Source of the DNA: an uncultured bacterium
Lineage (GTDB): Bacteria; Pseudomonadota; Alphaproteobacteria; Rhodospirillales; Rhodospirillaceae
Length of the DNA stretch: 59,374 bases
NCBI GenBank assembly: GCA_903888485.1
Contig: CAISTS010000074.1
Span: forward strand, 1 to 59,374
Direction of reading: 5' to 3'
Below, in pieces: positions 17,522 through 26,509 of the stretch. Numbering within the stretch: the first letter of the stretch is position 1; the number at the start of each line of letters is the position of its first letter. The notes under the pieces were generated by a model. It was not told the origin of the DNA, searched no databases, and worked only from the letters and a program-made list of their open reading frames with translations. The position numbers were made by a program, and so were the translations under genes.

Positions 17522-18862
17522 TCACGCCACCTCAGTGACGACGCGCGGCGTCACCGCGCGGCGCGGGATCAGTGTCGAGGCCGCGGCTATAACCGGCCGC
17601 GCCGAACGCGTAGCGCCGCCGCCGCCGCCGGGGCCATTGGTATAGAGCGTCTCGACTTCGGCGCCGATGCGTTCGGCATCGCGCAGCGTCGTCGTGCGAC
17701 CAGCGACGCGGATGCGCACTTCGCGCGGGTCTTCGGCGGGGGCGGGCGCCGCACTGAGGTTGGCGGCATCGACACCGATGAGGTCGCCGCGCAGTTCTGT
17801 GGTGTTGACCCCGATGATCTTGAGACGTTCGCGCACGATCTCGAGCGCAAGCCGGCCCCGTGCCACCGCACCCGGCCCGGCATAGGACATTTGCCCTTCG
17901 CCGATGAACCCATCTTTGTAGCCGATGGTGACCTTAAGCCTGTCGGGGCGCGCACGGCCCGTGGCCCCCGCAACGGCAATGCGGTCGGGGCCAAGTTCCG
18001 TGAAGGTCACCCGGGAAAAATCCGCGACCACATCGCCCTGGACGTAAGTGGCGGGATCAAAAATCTCGTACAACAGTTGTTCGCGGCAGCTTTGCACGCT
18101 GATTTTGCCGCCGGAACCTTCGACCTTCGTCAGCACGCCGGAGCCGTCTTCGGCAACTTCGGCGAGCGGGAAGCCCAGACGCGCGAGATTGGCGACGTCC
18201 TTGAAACCGGGATCGGCGAAATAACCGCCGGTGACTTGGCCCGCGCATTCCAGCAAGTGCCCGAAAGCGACACCCTTGCCGATCTTGTCCCAATCGCGCG
18301 GATCCCATTTGAAGGCTTGGATCATGGGCGCGAGGAACAGCGAGGGATCGCAGACGCGGCCCGTGATGACGACGTCGGCTCCGCCATCCAGCGCCATTAC
18401 AATGCCTTCGGCATCGAGATAAGCGTTGGCTGAGACGATGGCGTTGCCGAGCGTGGCGACGCGGCCCAGGCCGTCCATCAGCTCAAAATCGCCCGCGCGG
18501 AGGACCTCGAGCACGTCATCGCCGACGACTGCGGCGATCTTTAGGCCCTCTAGCCCCAAGGCGCGGGCGGTTTTAGCAACCGCGCGGGCCGCCCCTTCGG
18601 GGTTGGCGGCCCCCATATTAGTGATGATCTTCACGCCTTGCGCGGCGCAGGCCGGCAAGACGGCTTGCATGCGCTCCTCCAGCAACGGATCGAAACCGCC
18701 GTCGGGATTCTTGAGCTTGTCGGTTTGCGCCAAGGCTATGGTGCGTTCGCCCAGGCATTCGAACACCAGGTAGTCGAGTTTACCCTTGTGCGCGAGTTCG
18801 GCCGCGGGCTCGATCCGGTCGCCCGAATAGCCCGCGCCTGCGCCGATGCGGATCGTTTTCAT
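17522..18862 (-). CDS. Acyclic terpene utilisation AtuA family protein (DUF1446)
   Basis: The protein has 446 residues from ATG 18862 and starts MKTIRIGAGAGYSGDRIEPA, the family's glycine-rich opening. Other marks are LDYLVFECLGERTIAL, KIITNMGAANPEGAA, GADVVITGRVCDPSLFLAP and EGSGGKISVQSC. AtuA was named from the citronellol/geraniol (atu) cluster of Pseudomonas, where its step remains uncertain. No atuB-H homologues lie nearby. Instead it is divergent from a CitMHS transporter with 87 bp between, which suggests uptake and conversion of a carboxylic acid. The small ferredoxin-fold partner is encoded immediately downstream. Confidence 0.88.
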   Translation of the reverse strand: MKTIRIGAGAGYSGDRIEPAAELAHKGKLDYLVFECLGERTIALAQTDKLKNPDGGFDPLLEERMQAVLPACAAQGVKIITNMGAANPEGAARAVAKTARALGLEGLKIAAVVGDDVLEVLRAGDFELMDGLGRVATLGNAIVSANAYLDAEGIVMALDGGADVVITGRVCDPSLFLAPMIQAFKWDPRDWDKIGKGVAFGHLLECAGQVTGGYFADPGFKDVANLARLGFPLAEVAEDGSGVLTKVEGSGGKISVQSCREQLLYEIFDPATYVQGDVVADFSRVTFTELGPDRIAVAGATGRARPDRLKVTIGYKDGFIGEGQMSYAGPGAVARGRLALEIVRERLKIIGVNTTELRGDLIGVDAANLSAAPAPAEDPREVRIRVAGRTTTLRDAERIGAEVETLYTNGPGGGGGATRSARPVIAAASTLIPRRAVTPRVVTEVA

Positions 18863-18949
18863 GACCGGACAACGGTAGAAGCGTGCCTCATCCTTGTCCA
18901 GCGCGGCGCCCACCGATAGTGTACCGAGGCCGGAGATTGGGGGGACGTC

Positions 18950-20251
18950 ATGCTGGCGCTTTACGCCGCGGTCGCGGTCACGGCGCTCTTTGTCACCATC
19001 TTTTTTAGATTCCTCTCGCCGCTTGTGGCGCTGATCGTCATTTCGGTCGCAACATCAGTGGTCGCCGGGTTCGGCCTGGAGACGGCCAAGTTCGTCGTGC
19101 AGGGCCTCTCAAGCATCGCGCCCATCGCCGGGATGTTCGTCTTCGCCATCCTTTACTTCGGCATCATGATGGACGCAGGGCTGCTGACGCCGATTGTGCG
19201 CCGCATGCTGATCTTCGCCCAGGGCAAGCCGACACGCATCACGCTCACCACAGCCACGTTGGCTCTGCTCATCCATCTCGACGGCAGCGGCGCGGTGTGT
19301 TTCCTGGTGACGATTCCCGCTATGCTACCGCTCTACGAAAAGATGCGCATGGACAAGCGCATTCTGGCTTGCGTCGCGTCCTTGTCGGCCGGAGTCAATT
19401 TTTTGCCCTGGACCGGGCCGACCTTGCGCGCCTCGGCCGCCCTCAATATCCCGACCACGGAGATCTTTCGGCCGCTGGTCATTGTCGAGATTGCCGGCAT
19501 CATTTTTGCCTTTGCCGTCGCCTACATGCTGGGCGAGCGCGAAGAGCGCCGGCTGGCCAGCATGGCGCGCGGCTCTGACGCCGAAACCGCGGTGACGGTA
19601 GAGCTTTCGCCGGAAAAGGCCGCACTGGCGCGGCCAAAGCGTTTCTGGGTCAACGCCGCACTGACTGTGGTGATTGTCGGCGTGATGATCGCGGGCCTCT
19701 TCGATCCGGTCGTCGTATTGATGATCGGCACGGCGCTGGCGCTCGTCATCAACTATCCCGATCTGCAGCAGCAGCGCGAACGCATCGACGCCCATGCCAA
19801 AGCGGCTCTGATGATGACCAGCGTGCTGTTCGCCGCCGGCGCATTCATTGGCATCATGAACGGCACCGGCATGTTGAAAGCCTTGGCGACGACGGTCGTC
19901 GCGACCATTCCGCCCGAAGCGGCGACGCATATTCCTGTAGGTCTTGCGCTGATCGCAATGCCGCTCAGCTTGTTGTTCGACCCGGACTCTTTCTATTTCG
20001 CGGTGTTGCCGGTCATCGCCCATTCGGTCGAGGCCTTGGGCGGCCAGCCGATCCATGTGGCGCAGGCGGCGCTTCTGGGCCAAATGACCACCGGTTTTCC
20101 AGTCAGTCCGCTAACGCCGTCGTCATTCCTAGTTGCGGGATTAGCGGGCGTGGAATTCGGAGCGCATCAGCGCTTTTCGATTCCATTTTTGTGGATGGCA
20201 TCCATCGTCATGACCGCCGCCGCCATAGTACTCGGCGTGCTGCCGTTCTGA
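18950..20251 (+). CDS. CitMHS-family carboxylate transporter
   Basis: A 433-residue integral membrane protein with about 11-12 predicted helices. It resembles the citrate-Mg/Ca:H+ symporters CitM and CitH of Bacillus, with the same hallmark order: FGIMMDAGLLTPIVRRML (about 70-87), LIHLDGSGAVCFLVTIPAMLPLY (about 107-129), ACVASLSAGVNFLPWTGPTLRASAAL, and a late SLLFDPDSFYFAVLPV. A charged cytoplasmic loop (about 198-226) divides two six-helix halves. The substrate need not be citrate; the neighbours (AtuA pair, tannase) point to a plant-derived organic acid. Its stop is 6 bp from the convergent next gene. Confidence 0.85.
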   Translation: MLALYAAVAVTALFVTIFFRFLSPLVALIVISVATSVVAGFGLETAKFVVQGLSSIAPIAGMFVFAILYFGIMMDAGLLTPIVRRMLIFAQGKPTRITLTTATLALLIHLDGSGAVCFLVTIPAMLPLYEKMRMDKRILACVASLSAGVNFLPWTGPTLRASAALNIPTTEIFRPLVIVEIAGIIFAFAVAYMLGEREERRLASMARGSDAETAVTVELSPEKAALARPKRFWVNAALTVVIVGVMIAGLFDPVVVLMIGTALALVINYPDLQQQRERIDAHAKAALMMTSVLFAAGAFIGIMNGTGMLKALATTVVATIPPEAATHIPVGLALIAMPLSLLFDPDSFYFAVLPVIAHSVEALGGQPIHVAQAALLGQMTTGFPVSPLTPSSFLVAGLAGVEFGAHQRFSIPFLWMASIVMTAAAIVLGVLPF

Positions 20252-20257
20252 CGGCGC

Positions 20258-20818
20258 TTACATATTCAGGTCTTTGAGCCGCTGCGCTTCTTTGTCTTCG
20301 GTCTCGGGCTTTTCCATACGCTTGAAGGCGTTGTAGGCCTCGACGCCTTCAAGTTCCATCTCCGGCAAATAGCGCGTGACGAACGCGCGCCAATCTCCAT
20401 CGGGCGCAACGCAGCGGGTCTTGTTCATGTAATTGAGCGTGATGACCAGACCGCCGATCTTCCAGAGTAGGTTCCAGTTGTGCAGATTTTCCGTGGCGGC
20501 GTCGATGGCGCGGCGGTAGACGCGCTGCGCGATCCAGGGCCGCATCACGAAAAGATAGAACAAGACGCCGAGGAGCATGGCGCCGGTGCCGACCATCAGA
20601 TGCACGAAGAACATCAGCGCCAGCGAGCCGCCGAGGATGATGAGCAATGGTCCGATGTTTTCCCACGGACTCCACACCGGCGAACGCGGCGCATTGAGCC
20701 GGTCGAAATCGACGAAGATGCTAATGCGGTCCGCCTGATAGGATTCGATCAGGCGGGCATAGAGCGCGCGGTCGCGCTTCTTCTCAGGTGCTTTTCCGAC
20801 GGGCGTTTGTTGATTCAT
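20258..20818 (-). CDS. Membrane protein of unknown function
   Basis: The protein has 186 residues from ATG 20818, chosen for GAGGGA 6 nt upstream. Two hydrophobic helices (about 55-76 and 80-97, PLLIILGGSLALMFFVHLMV and the following segment) sit between a charged N-terminus and a cytoplasmic-looking C-terminal half rich in Trp and charged residues. I do not recognise it. It ends the island and reads away from the transporter, towards which it is convergent. Confidence 0.6.
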   Translation of the reverse strand: MNQQTPVGKAPEKKRDRALYARLIESYQADRISIFVDFDRLNAPRSPVWSPWENIGPLLIILGGSLALMFFVHLMVGTGAMLLGVLFYLFVMRPWIAQRVYRRAIDAATENLHNWNLLWKIGGLVITLNYMNKTRCVAPDGDWRAFVTRYLPEMELEGVEAYNAFKRMEKPETEDKEAQRLKDLNM

Positions 20819-20933
20819 GGCATTCCCTCGCGCAGCGGCGCGCATCGCGCGTGCTGCTTCCTCGATTTTAATCTAGGAGAGAATGTTTACTCGAATCTAA
20901 ACAGCGCGCAGGATGTGGCCGGTCTCTCAACCG

Positions 20934-22193
20934 TTAGTTGGCGGCTTTGGGAATAAAGACCGCATAGCCGCCGCCGCTTTTCATGCGCGCCGCCTTCGAG
21001 AAGGCCTCTTCGCCCGCACCCCAGAACACATCGCCGCGCACAGCGCCGGTGATGGCCGCGCCCACATCCTGGGCCACCATCAGCCGCTGGAGCGGAAGAC
21101 CGTCGGGGTCGGTGGTTTCTAGCCACAACGGCGCGCCCAAGGGCACGAAGCGCGGATCGACGGCCATGGACCGAAGCGGCGTAAGCGAGACGCCCTGCGC
21201 GCCGACGGGCCCGTCCTCGGTCTCGGACGGATCGAGACGACGGAAGAAGATGTAGCGCGTGTTCTGGTTCATGTAGGTCGCAGCTTCATTCGGATGCTGC
21301 GTCAGCCATTCGCGCACATTGATCATCGATGCGGTGCCAGGTTTGAGCGCGCCCGCTTCCAGCAAAATGCTGCCGATGCCTTTGAAGGCGCGGCCGTTGC
21401 TACCGGCGAAGCCGATGCGCATCACCTGACCGTCAGGAAGGGCGACGCGCCCCGAACCCTGAATGTGAAGAACATGCACGGCAACCGGATCGTCGCTCCA
21501 GAGCAGCACATCGGCATCGTCCGCGATGGCGCCTTCGGCGTCGATCTCGGCCCGCGTGTAGTAGGGCCTGAGCTGATTGGCGCCGGCATCGACACGCCCG
21601 ACAATGCTCGCCGGCACACCGCCGGGCAGGGCCGCGCCGGCCGGCAGGAAGTCGCGCACATTCACGGTCACGAGATCGCGCGGTTTGCCGTAAATCGGCA
21701 CCTGATAATTGCCGCCGCGTTCGAGCGATCCTTTGAGATCGGCTTCGTAGTAGCCCGTGAAGGTGCCGCGTTCGTTGGCCGCGCCTTCCGATGTCGCGAT
21801 GGCGACGCGGTATGGCGTAAACTGCTGTTCGAGTACCGCGCGCAGCGCGGCATCGCCGTCGTTGACTTGCGCGATGGTGGCGCAGGCGCTTTGCCAAAGC
21901 CGCGCCGAACGCGCGATGTCGCCGCTACCGATCGTCGTTTCAGGTTTGAGGGCCGCAATCTTGGCGCAGGAGCGTTTCAGCGCTGGCAGCGCTTGCGCCA
22001 CGGAATCTTCCGTCCAGCCGGCAAGCGACGCGGGATCGACGGCGGCGTAGCGAACGGCGGGTGCGGACGACGGCGGGCGCGGCTCCGCCACTTCAGGGGG
22101 CGGCGTGGTGCGGCGCACGTAGGTCGCGCCGATGCCGGCGCCGACGAGCATCGCAACAGCGATGATGAGAAGCAGGCGCGGTAAGGGATTCAC
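20934..22193 (-). CDS. mltA: Membrane-bound lytic murein transglycosylase A
   Basis: MltA cleaves peptidoglycan glycan strands to 1,6-anhydro-muropeptides. The 419-residue product starts at GTG, has an N-terminal membrane anchor (6-24), then the MltA domain (GTFTGYYEADLKGS, VPIYGKP near residues 140-170) and a C-terminal 3D domain with the catalytic aspartate in AQDVGAAITGAVRGDVFWG. There is no lipobox, so it is membrane- rather than lipid-anchored. It is 12 bp downstream of the Tim44-like gene and co-directional, the usual pairing in alphaproteobacteria. Confidence 0.95.
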   Translation of the reverse strand: MNPLPRLLLIIAVAMLVGAGIGATYVRRTTPPPEVAEPRPPSSAPAVRYAAVDPASLAGWTEDSVAQALPALKRSCAKIAALKPETTIGSGDIARSARLWQSACATIAQVNDGDAALRAVLEQQFTPYRVAIATSEGAANERGTFTGYYEADLKGSLERGGNYQVPIYGKPRDLVTVNVRDFLPAGAALPGGVPASIVGRVDAGANQLRPYYTRAEIDAEGAIADDADVLLWSDDPVAVHVLHIQGSGRVALPDGQVMRIGFAGSNGRAFKGIGSILLEAGALKPGTASMINVREWLTQHPNEAATYMNQNTRYIFFRRLDPSETEDGPVGAQGVSLTPLRSMAVDPRFVPLGAPLWLETTDPDGLPLQRLMVAQDVGAAITGAVRGDVFWGAGEEAFSKAARMKSGGGYAVFIPKAAN

Positions 22194-22205
22194 GAGACTC
22201 GGAGG

Positions 22206-22892
22206 CTAAGCGTCGACGCTGCGCGTCGCCACCAGAACCCAATTGGGATCGGCGGCGCCGAGCTCGTGCGTGAAAGTCCAGATGTCGGTGACGCTGTCGA
22301 CATGTTCGCGGTCGCCTTCGATCACAGCGCCGCTCTTGTCTTTCACGAGATTGACTTGCTCGCTCTGGAATCGCACGTCGATATAAGCGCTGCCGTCACG
22401 CACTTCGACGCCCTCCAGCTTGGCCGGCTTCAAGACCACCAGCTCGGTTTCCATGGTCTCGCCGCGCTCTTCGCGGTCCTGAATGGCCGCGGCGAAGCGC
22501 GCGTAGACGTCGGGGCTGAGGAGCGGCTTCAGCGTGTCGGTATCGTGGCGCGCGTAGGCTGCGACGATCATCTCAAAAGCTTTCGCCGCGCCCTCAAGGA
22601 AGCCCGAAGCCGAGAATGTGGGATCGGCCATTTTGATCTGGACCAGGCCGGGTTCGTGCGGCGTGCCCTGGTAGGCGGGCTCGATGTCGTTCAGCACGGC
22701 TTCGCGGCTGCGCCGCGCCGGCGGGATGGGCAACGGCACGACGTTGTCGGGGTTACGCGGGTAAGGTTCCTCGGCGCGCGGCTCGGTCGGTTCGTGACCG
22801 GTGCGACGGCCCAGCACGCTACGCAAGCGCAGGACGATAAAGCCCGCAGCCATAGCGAGAATGATGACGTCGATGAACTGGAAGCCTTCCAT
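22206..22892 (-). CDS. Tim44-like domain protein (TimA type)
   Basis: The protein has 228 residues. A single N-terminal membrane helix (about 7-24, FIDVIILAMAAGFIVLRLRS), a Pro/Arg linker, and a C-terminal Tim44-like domain (about 85-228: FLEGAAKAFEMIVAAYARHD, LKPLLSPDVYARFAAAI, ending in a beta-sheet with VTDIWTFTHEL) can be seen. Mitochondrial Tim44 tethers mtHsp70 to the import channel; the bacterial form is an inner-membrane protein of poorly defined function. It heads the tim44-mltA transcript, divergent from secB. Confidence 0.92.
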   Translation of the reverse strand: MEGFQFIDVIILAMAAGFIVLRLRSVLGRRTGHEPTEPRAEEPYPRNPDNVVPLPIPPARRSREAVLNDIEPAYQGTPHEPGLVQIKMADPTFSASGFLEGAAKAFEMIVAAYARHDTDTLKPLLSPDVYARFAAAIQDREERGETMETELVVLKPAKLEGVEVRDGSAYIDVRFQSEQVNLVKDKSGAVIEGDREHVDSVTDIWTFTHELGAADPNWVLVATRSVDA

Positions 22893-23204
22893 CGTATTTT
22901 ACCGTTTCGTTCCTGCCGGTTCCCGCGCGCCGGCGATGAGCCTGCGGATACGCGAGAAATGAACGCTGCCAGACGGAATTTGACTACGCCGCGAATAGCT
23001 TAATTGAAAATAGGCCGTTACCCCCCAAAGGGCAAGCGAGGGTGGCGGATTTGTCATGTCTAACGCGCGGGGCGGCTGTGCCCTAGCCGCTGGCCCAACG
23101 CTTGATATGAGGCGGTGAAGCATGTTAGGTCGCACGGCCTTTTCGGCCAAAGATCCGCTTACGGTCGATACTTCCGCTATATCCTCCCGCATGGAGACTC
23201 CTCG
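22893..23204. other. Divergent intergenic region between Tim44-like gene and secB
   Basis: This 312-bp stretch must hold the start signals of both divergent genes. A short A/T-rich patch (22996-23012, around TTAATTGAAAATAG) is the most promoter-like part for the leftward gene. For secB I see only a weak TATATC-like -10 near 23179. GGAG precedes the secB ATG. No hairpin with a T-tract and no credible gene is present. Confidence 0.5.
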
Positions 23205-23744
23205 ATGAGCGACGCGCCCTCGGATTCGCCCCCTCAAGCCCCGCCGGGCGACCCGACGCAGCCGTCTGCGCCGCCCCTGCGCTTTCTGGGCCAGTACATC
23301 AAGGACCTGTCCTTCGAAGTGCCGCTCGCGCCGGAGATCTTCAACGTCATGCGCCAGCAGGGCCCGGACATGGACGTCACTATTGACGCGTCCGTGCGCC
23401 AGATCGAAGGGCCAGTGTTTGAAGTGGCGATCGCGACCAGCCTTAACGCCAAGATCGGCGAAAAGACCGCCTTCATCATGGAACTGGTTTATGCCTGCGT
23501 GGCTGAAGTGAATCCCCAGGTGGTGCCGCAGGAATACGTCCATTCGCTGCTGCTGATCGAAGCGCCACGTCACCTCTTCCCGTTCCTGCGCCAGATCGTC
23601 GCCGAAACCACCGGCAATGGCGGCTTCCCGCCTCTGATGCTGCAGATGGTCGACTTCGCCGAGCTCTATCGGCGCAAGTTCGTCGATCAGGCGGGTGGAG
23701 AGCCGCAACCGGACGCAGGCAATATCGCGCCCTCCGTCCACTAA
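23205..23744 (+). CDS. secB: Protein-export chaperone SecB
   Basis: SecB is a tetrameric cytoplasmic chaperone that holds precursors unfolded for SecA. The 179-residue product begins at ATG 23205. After a Pro-rich head (1-25) comes the SecB core: FLGQYIKDLSFEVPLAP, IATSLNAKIGEKTAFIMELVYACV, and the C-terminal APRHLFPFLRQIVAETTGNGGFPPLMLQMVDF region that holds the client groove. It is convergent with dnaQ, 7 bp apart. Confidence 0.96.
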   Translation: MSDAPSDSPPQAPPGDPTQPSAPPLRFLGQYIKDLSFEVPLAPEIFNVMRQQGPDMDVTIDASVRQIEGPVFEVAIATSLNAKIGEKTAFIMELVYACVAEVNPQVVPQEYVHSLLLIEAPRHLFPFLRQIVAETTGNGGFPPLMLQMVDFAELYRRKFVDQAGGEPQPDAGNIAPSVH

Positions 23745-23751
23745 GGCTGAT

Positions 23752-24435
23752 CTAAGCCTCTGAAATCCTAACCCAAATCGGGTTTTTCAGGTTGCCGACG
23801 AAAGCCGCATGCGCGGCCAGTTCTTCGGCGCTGGGCGCATGCTCGCGCGCTGGACGTGCGGCGGCCGCACGGATGATCTCCCGCACCTCGACGCTTTCGG
23901 CCGAGGCCAGCATCAGACCCGGTTCACGGCCTCCCACCAGCTCGAGATAGACCTGCGCCAGCAGCTTGGCGTCGAGCAGCGCGCCGTGTTTGTCGCGGGC
24001 GGACGTGTCGATCGAAAAACGCCGGCACAGCGCATCGAGGCTGGCCTGGGCGCCCGGGAATTTGCGGCGCGCGAGCGTCACGGTGTCGATGGCACGGTTG
24101 GTCGGTAGCGGTCTTTTGCCGACGCGCGTCAGCTCGGCATTGATAAAATTCATATCGAAGCCGGCGTTGTGCGCAACGATCGGCGCTTCGCCGATGAAGG
24201 TGAGCATGTCCTCGACCACCGCGCCGAACAACGGCTTATCGGCGAGGAAGGCCGACGACAGCCCATGGACGGCTTCCGCTTCGCTCGGCATGTCGCGCTC
24301 GGGATTCAGGTAGGCGTGGAATTCCTTGCCCGTCGCGATGTGATTGAACAGCTCGATGCATCCGATCTCGACGACGCGGTGCCCGCTCAAGGGGTCGAAG
24401 CCGGTGGTTTCGGTGTCGAGGACGATTTCGCGCAT
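23752..24435 (-). CDS. dnaQ: DNA polymerase III epsilon subunit (proofreading exonuclease)
   Basis: The 3'-5' editing subunit of the replicase has 227 residues from ATG 24435, where homologues start (MREIVLDTETTGFDP). DEDDh motifs are complete: Asp7 and Glu9 in ExoI, HNAGFDMNF in ExoII, and DKHGALLDAKLLAQVY in ExoIII with His and Asp. The C-terminal clamp/polymerase-binding tail follows. It is last in the ppsR-maf-aroE-coaE-dnaQ operon, 16 bp after coaE. Confidence 0.96.
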   Translation of the reverse strand: MREIVLDTETTGFDPLSGHRVVEIGCIELFNHIATGKEFHAYLNPERDMPSEAEAVHGLSSAFLADKPLFGAVVEDMLTFIGEAPIVAHNAGFDMNFINAELTRVGKRPLPTNRAIDTVTLARRKFPGAQASLDALCRRFSIDTSARDKHGALLDAKLLAQVYLELVGGREPGLMLASAESVEVREIIRAAAARPAREHAPSAEELAAHAAFVGNLKNPIWVRISEA

Positions 24436-24451
24436 GGAAGAGAAGGAGCCC

Positions 24452-25102
24452 CTAGATCTTGCGCAGCAGTGTGAGGAATTGGCGTAAACGACGCAAGGTC
24501 TCGCGTTTGCCGAGGCCTGTCGGAATGACCGCGTCGGCGTAACGGCGTTTGCGGGCGTCGGGCCACTGACGCGCAAGAATACCGGCCAGGCGCGCGGGTG
24601 TCATGCCGGGGCGGGCGAGAGCACGCTGACGTTGCAGGAACGCAGGCGCCGAAACCACGATGACGGCGTCGTACGCACGTGGTCCGGCGCCTTCGAAAAG
24701 CAACGGCACATCGATGGCGACAATGGGACGGCGCGCGATTGCAGCGTGGGCCAAAAACCGGCTGCGATCGGCGCTGACCAGGGGATGCGTGATGCGCTCG
24801 AGGTCGCGTAGGGCATCCTTGTCGCCAAACACCAACGCACCCAACGCTTTGCGGTCGACGCCTTTAGGACCGACGGTGCCGGGAAAGCGCGCGGTAATAG
24901 CACGTGTGGCCTTTCCGCCGGCTTTCATGTGGCTATGGACGGCCGCGTCGGCGTCGAACACCGGGATGCCGAGGCGTTTCAGGAACGTCGCGGCCGTCGA
25001 CTTGCCCATGGCGATGGAGCCGGTCAGGCCGATGACGAGCCCGGCGCGTCCCCGGCGACGGCGGCGACGAGGGCGCGTGAGCTTAACCCGCCGCAAGGAC
25101 AT
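24452..25102 (-). CDS. coaE: Dephospho-CoA kinase
   Basis: CoaE phosphorylates dephospho-CoA in the last step of coenzyme A synthesis. I take ATG 25102 as the start (216 residues), which overlaps the aroE end by 20 bp. The first 22 residues are Arg-rich (PRRRRRRGR) and precede the P-loop GLTGSIAMGKS (25-35), where most homologues begin; there is no usual start codon closer to it. The CoA-binding lid region, DVPLLFEGAG and the C-terminal Arg/Lys-rich helix are typical. The extra basic head is odd and may be a mis-called start. Confidence 0.9.
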   Translation of the reverse strand: MSLRRVKLTRPRRRRRRGRAGLVIGLTGSIAMGKSTAATFLKRLGIPVFDADAAVHSHMKAGGKATRAITARFPGTVGPKGVDRKALGALVFGDKDALRDLERITHPLVSADRSRFLAHAAIARRPIVAIDVPLLFEGAGPRAYDAVIVVSAPAFLQRQRALARPGMTPARLAGILARQWPDARKRRYADAVIPTGLGKRETLRRLRQFLTLLRKI

Positions 25103-25913
25103 GCTCCCGCAGCGCCGCGGTGACCTCCGGGCGTTTGCCGAACCAGCCTTCGAACCCGGGCTGGGCCTGATAGAGCAGCATGCCGAGACCATCGACCACG
25201 ATGTTCCCGCGCGCCCGCGCCACGGCCAGCAGCGGTGTCTCCAGCGGCACATAGACGATGTCGGTCACGACAGCTTCCTGCGGCAGGGCCGCGAGGTCGA
25301 TGTCGAGGGGCGGCTGGCCTTTCATGCCTTGGGTGGTGGTGTTGACCAGGAGCGCGGCATTTTTCAGCGCCGCGTTTCTATCGGCCCACGTGCTCACGGC
25401 AAGTGCCCCACCCACATCCTTGGCAAGCTGTTCGGCGCGCGCTGGCGTGCGATTTATAAGGCGCACTTCTGGCACGCCAGCGTCGAGCAGCGCGACGCAG
25501 ATCGCCCGCGCTGCTCCTCCCGCGCCCAACACCACTGCCATGCCGGACTTCGGTTGGTAAGCGGGCGCACCTGTTCTAAGGCTGGTAATGAAACCGTAGG
25601 CGTCGGTGTTGGTCGCTTTCAAGCGCCCGTCCGGTGTCACGAAGATGGTATTCACCGCTCCGATGCGCCGACCCTCGGGCGAGACCTCATCGACGATGGC
25701 CACAGCGGCTTCTTTGTGCGGCAGCGTCAGATTGCAACCGGCGAAACCATGCTCGGGCAATGATCGCAGCGCTTTCTCAAGATCTTCGGGCTTTACCGGT
25801 ATGCGCTCGTATGTTCCGTCGATTCCGTAGGTCTTCAGCCAAAACCCGTGCAACGCCGGCGAGCGCGAATGATCGACAGGCCAGCCCATAACTCCGGCTT
25901 TGCGGGCCTTCAT
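25083..25913 (-). CDS. aroE: Shikimate dehydrogenase (NADP+)
   Basis: AroE reduces 3-dehydroshikimate in aromatic amino acid synthesis. Its 276 residues match the family. The shikimate-binding SRSPALH (16-22), catalytic Lys67 in NLTLPHKE, NTDAYGF (102-108), the dinucleotide-binding GAGGAARA (130-137) and NRTPARAEQLA (NADP-specific basic patch) are all present. It overlaps maf by ATGA upstream and coaE downstream, consistent with one tightly packed transcript. Confidence 0.96.
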   Translation of the reverse strand: MKARKAGVMGWPVDHSRSPALHGFWLKTYGIDGTYERIPVKPEDLEKALRSLPEHGFAGCNLTLPHKEAAVAIVDEVSPEGRRIGAVNTIFVTPDGRLKATNTDAYGFITSLRTGAPAYQPKSGMAVVLGAGGAARAICVALLDAGVPEVRLINRTPARAEQLAKDVGGALAVSTWADRNAALKNAALLVNTTTQGMKGQPPLDIDLAALPQEAVVTDIVYVPLETPLLAVARARGNIVVDGLGMLLYQAQPGFEGWFGKRPEVTAALREHVLAAG

Positions 25914-26509
25914 CGCGTCACAGCCCCGTGTTCGCGCAGGAAGCCGAGCAATTCAAAAAGCTGCAAACCAAGGATTGTAAAGAAGTCGCCGTCGATGCTG
26001 GTGAAAAGCTGAGCCCCTGGGCCCTCGAGTTGATAGGCGCCGACAGACGACAACACTGCTGTTCCCGCGGCTTCGAGATAGGTTTCGATAAAGGCGTCGC
26101 TGAAGTCGCGCACGGTGAGGCGCGGCTGGGCAACGTGATGCCAGATGCGTGAACCATTGAGTGCCACGCATACGGCTGTGGGCAACACGTGCGTCTTGCC
26201 GCGCAGCAGGAGTAAGTGGCTACGCGCGTCGTCCATGTCTTTGGGCTTGTCGAACCAGATTCCATCGCAGTCCAGCATCTGGTCGGCGCCGATCACCAAG
26301 GCTTCGTGATGACGCTGTGAGATCTGCACGGCCTTGAGCTCGGCCAGGGTCTCGGCACATTGCGCCGCCGTTGCGCCTTCGGCCTTGAGCGAAGCTTTGA
26401 CGGAGTCTTCATCGGCGTGGGCGGGGACGATGTCGAACGTGATGTCTGCCGCGCGCATGAGGTTCGCGCGGCTCTTGCTGGCGGAGGCGAGAATGATCGG
26501 AAGGCTCAT
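25910..26509 (-). CDS. maf: Maf-family nucleotide pyrophosphatase
   Basis: This 199-residue Maf/YceF-type protein hydrolyses modified or non-canonical nucleoside triphosphates. It has the N-terminal ILASASKSRANLM phosphate-binding loop (about 6-18), a catalytic acidic motif in VIGADQMLDCDG, and the C-terminal SVGAYQLEGPGAQLF followed by DGDFFTILGLQLFELL. It overlaps both ppsR and aroE by 4 bp. Substrate subgroup (dTTP/UTP or m7GTP) was not resolved by inspection. Confidence 0.93.
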   Translation of the reverse strand: MSLPIILASASKSRANLMRAADITFDIVPAHADEDSVKASLKAEGATAAQCAETLAELKAVQISQRHHEALVIGADQMLDCDGIWFDKPKDMDDARSHLLLLRGKTHVLPTAVCVALNGSRIWHHVAQPRLTVRDFSDAFIETYLEAAGTAVLSSVGAYQLEGPGAQLFTSIDGDFFTILGLQLFELLGFLREHGAVTR

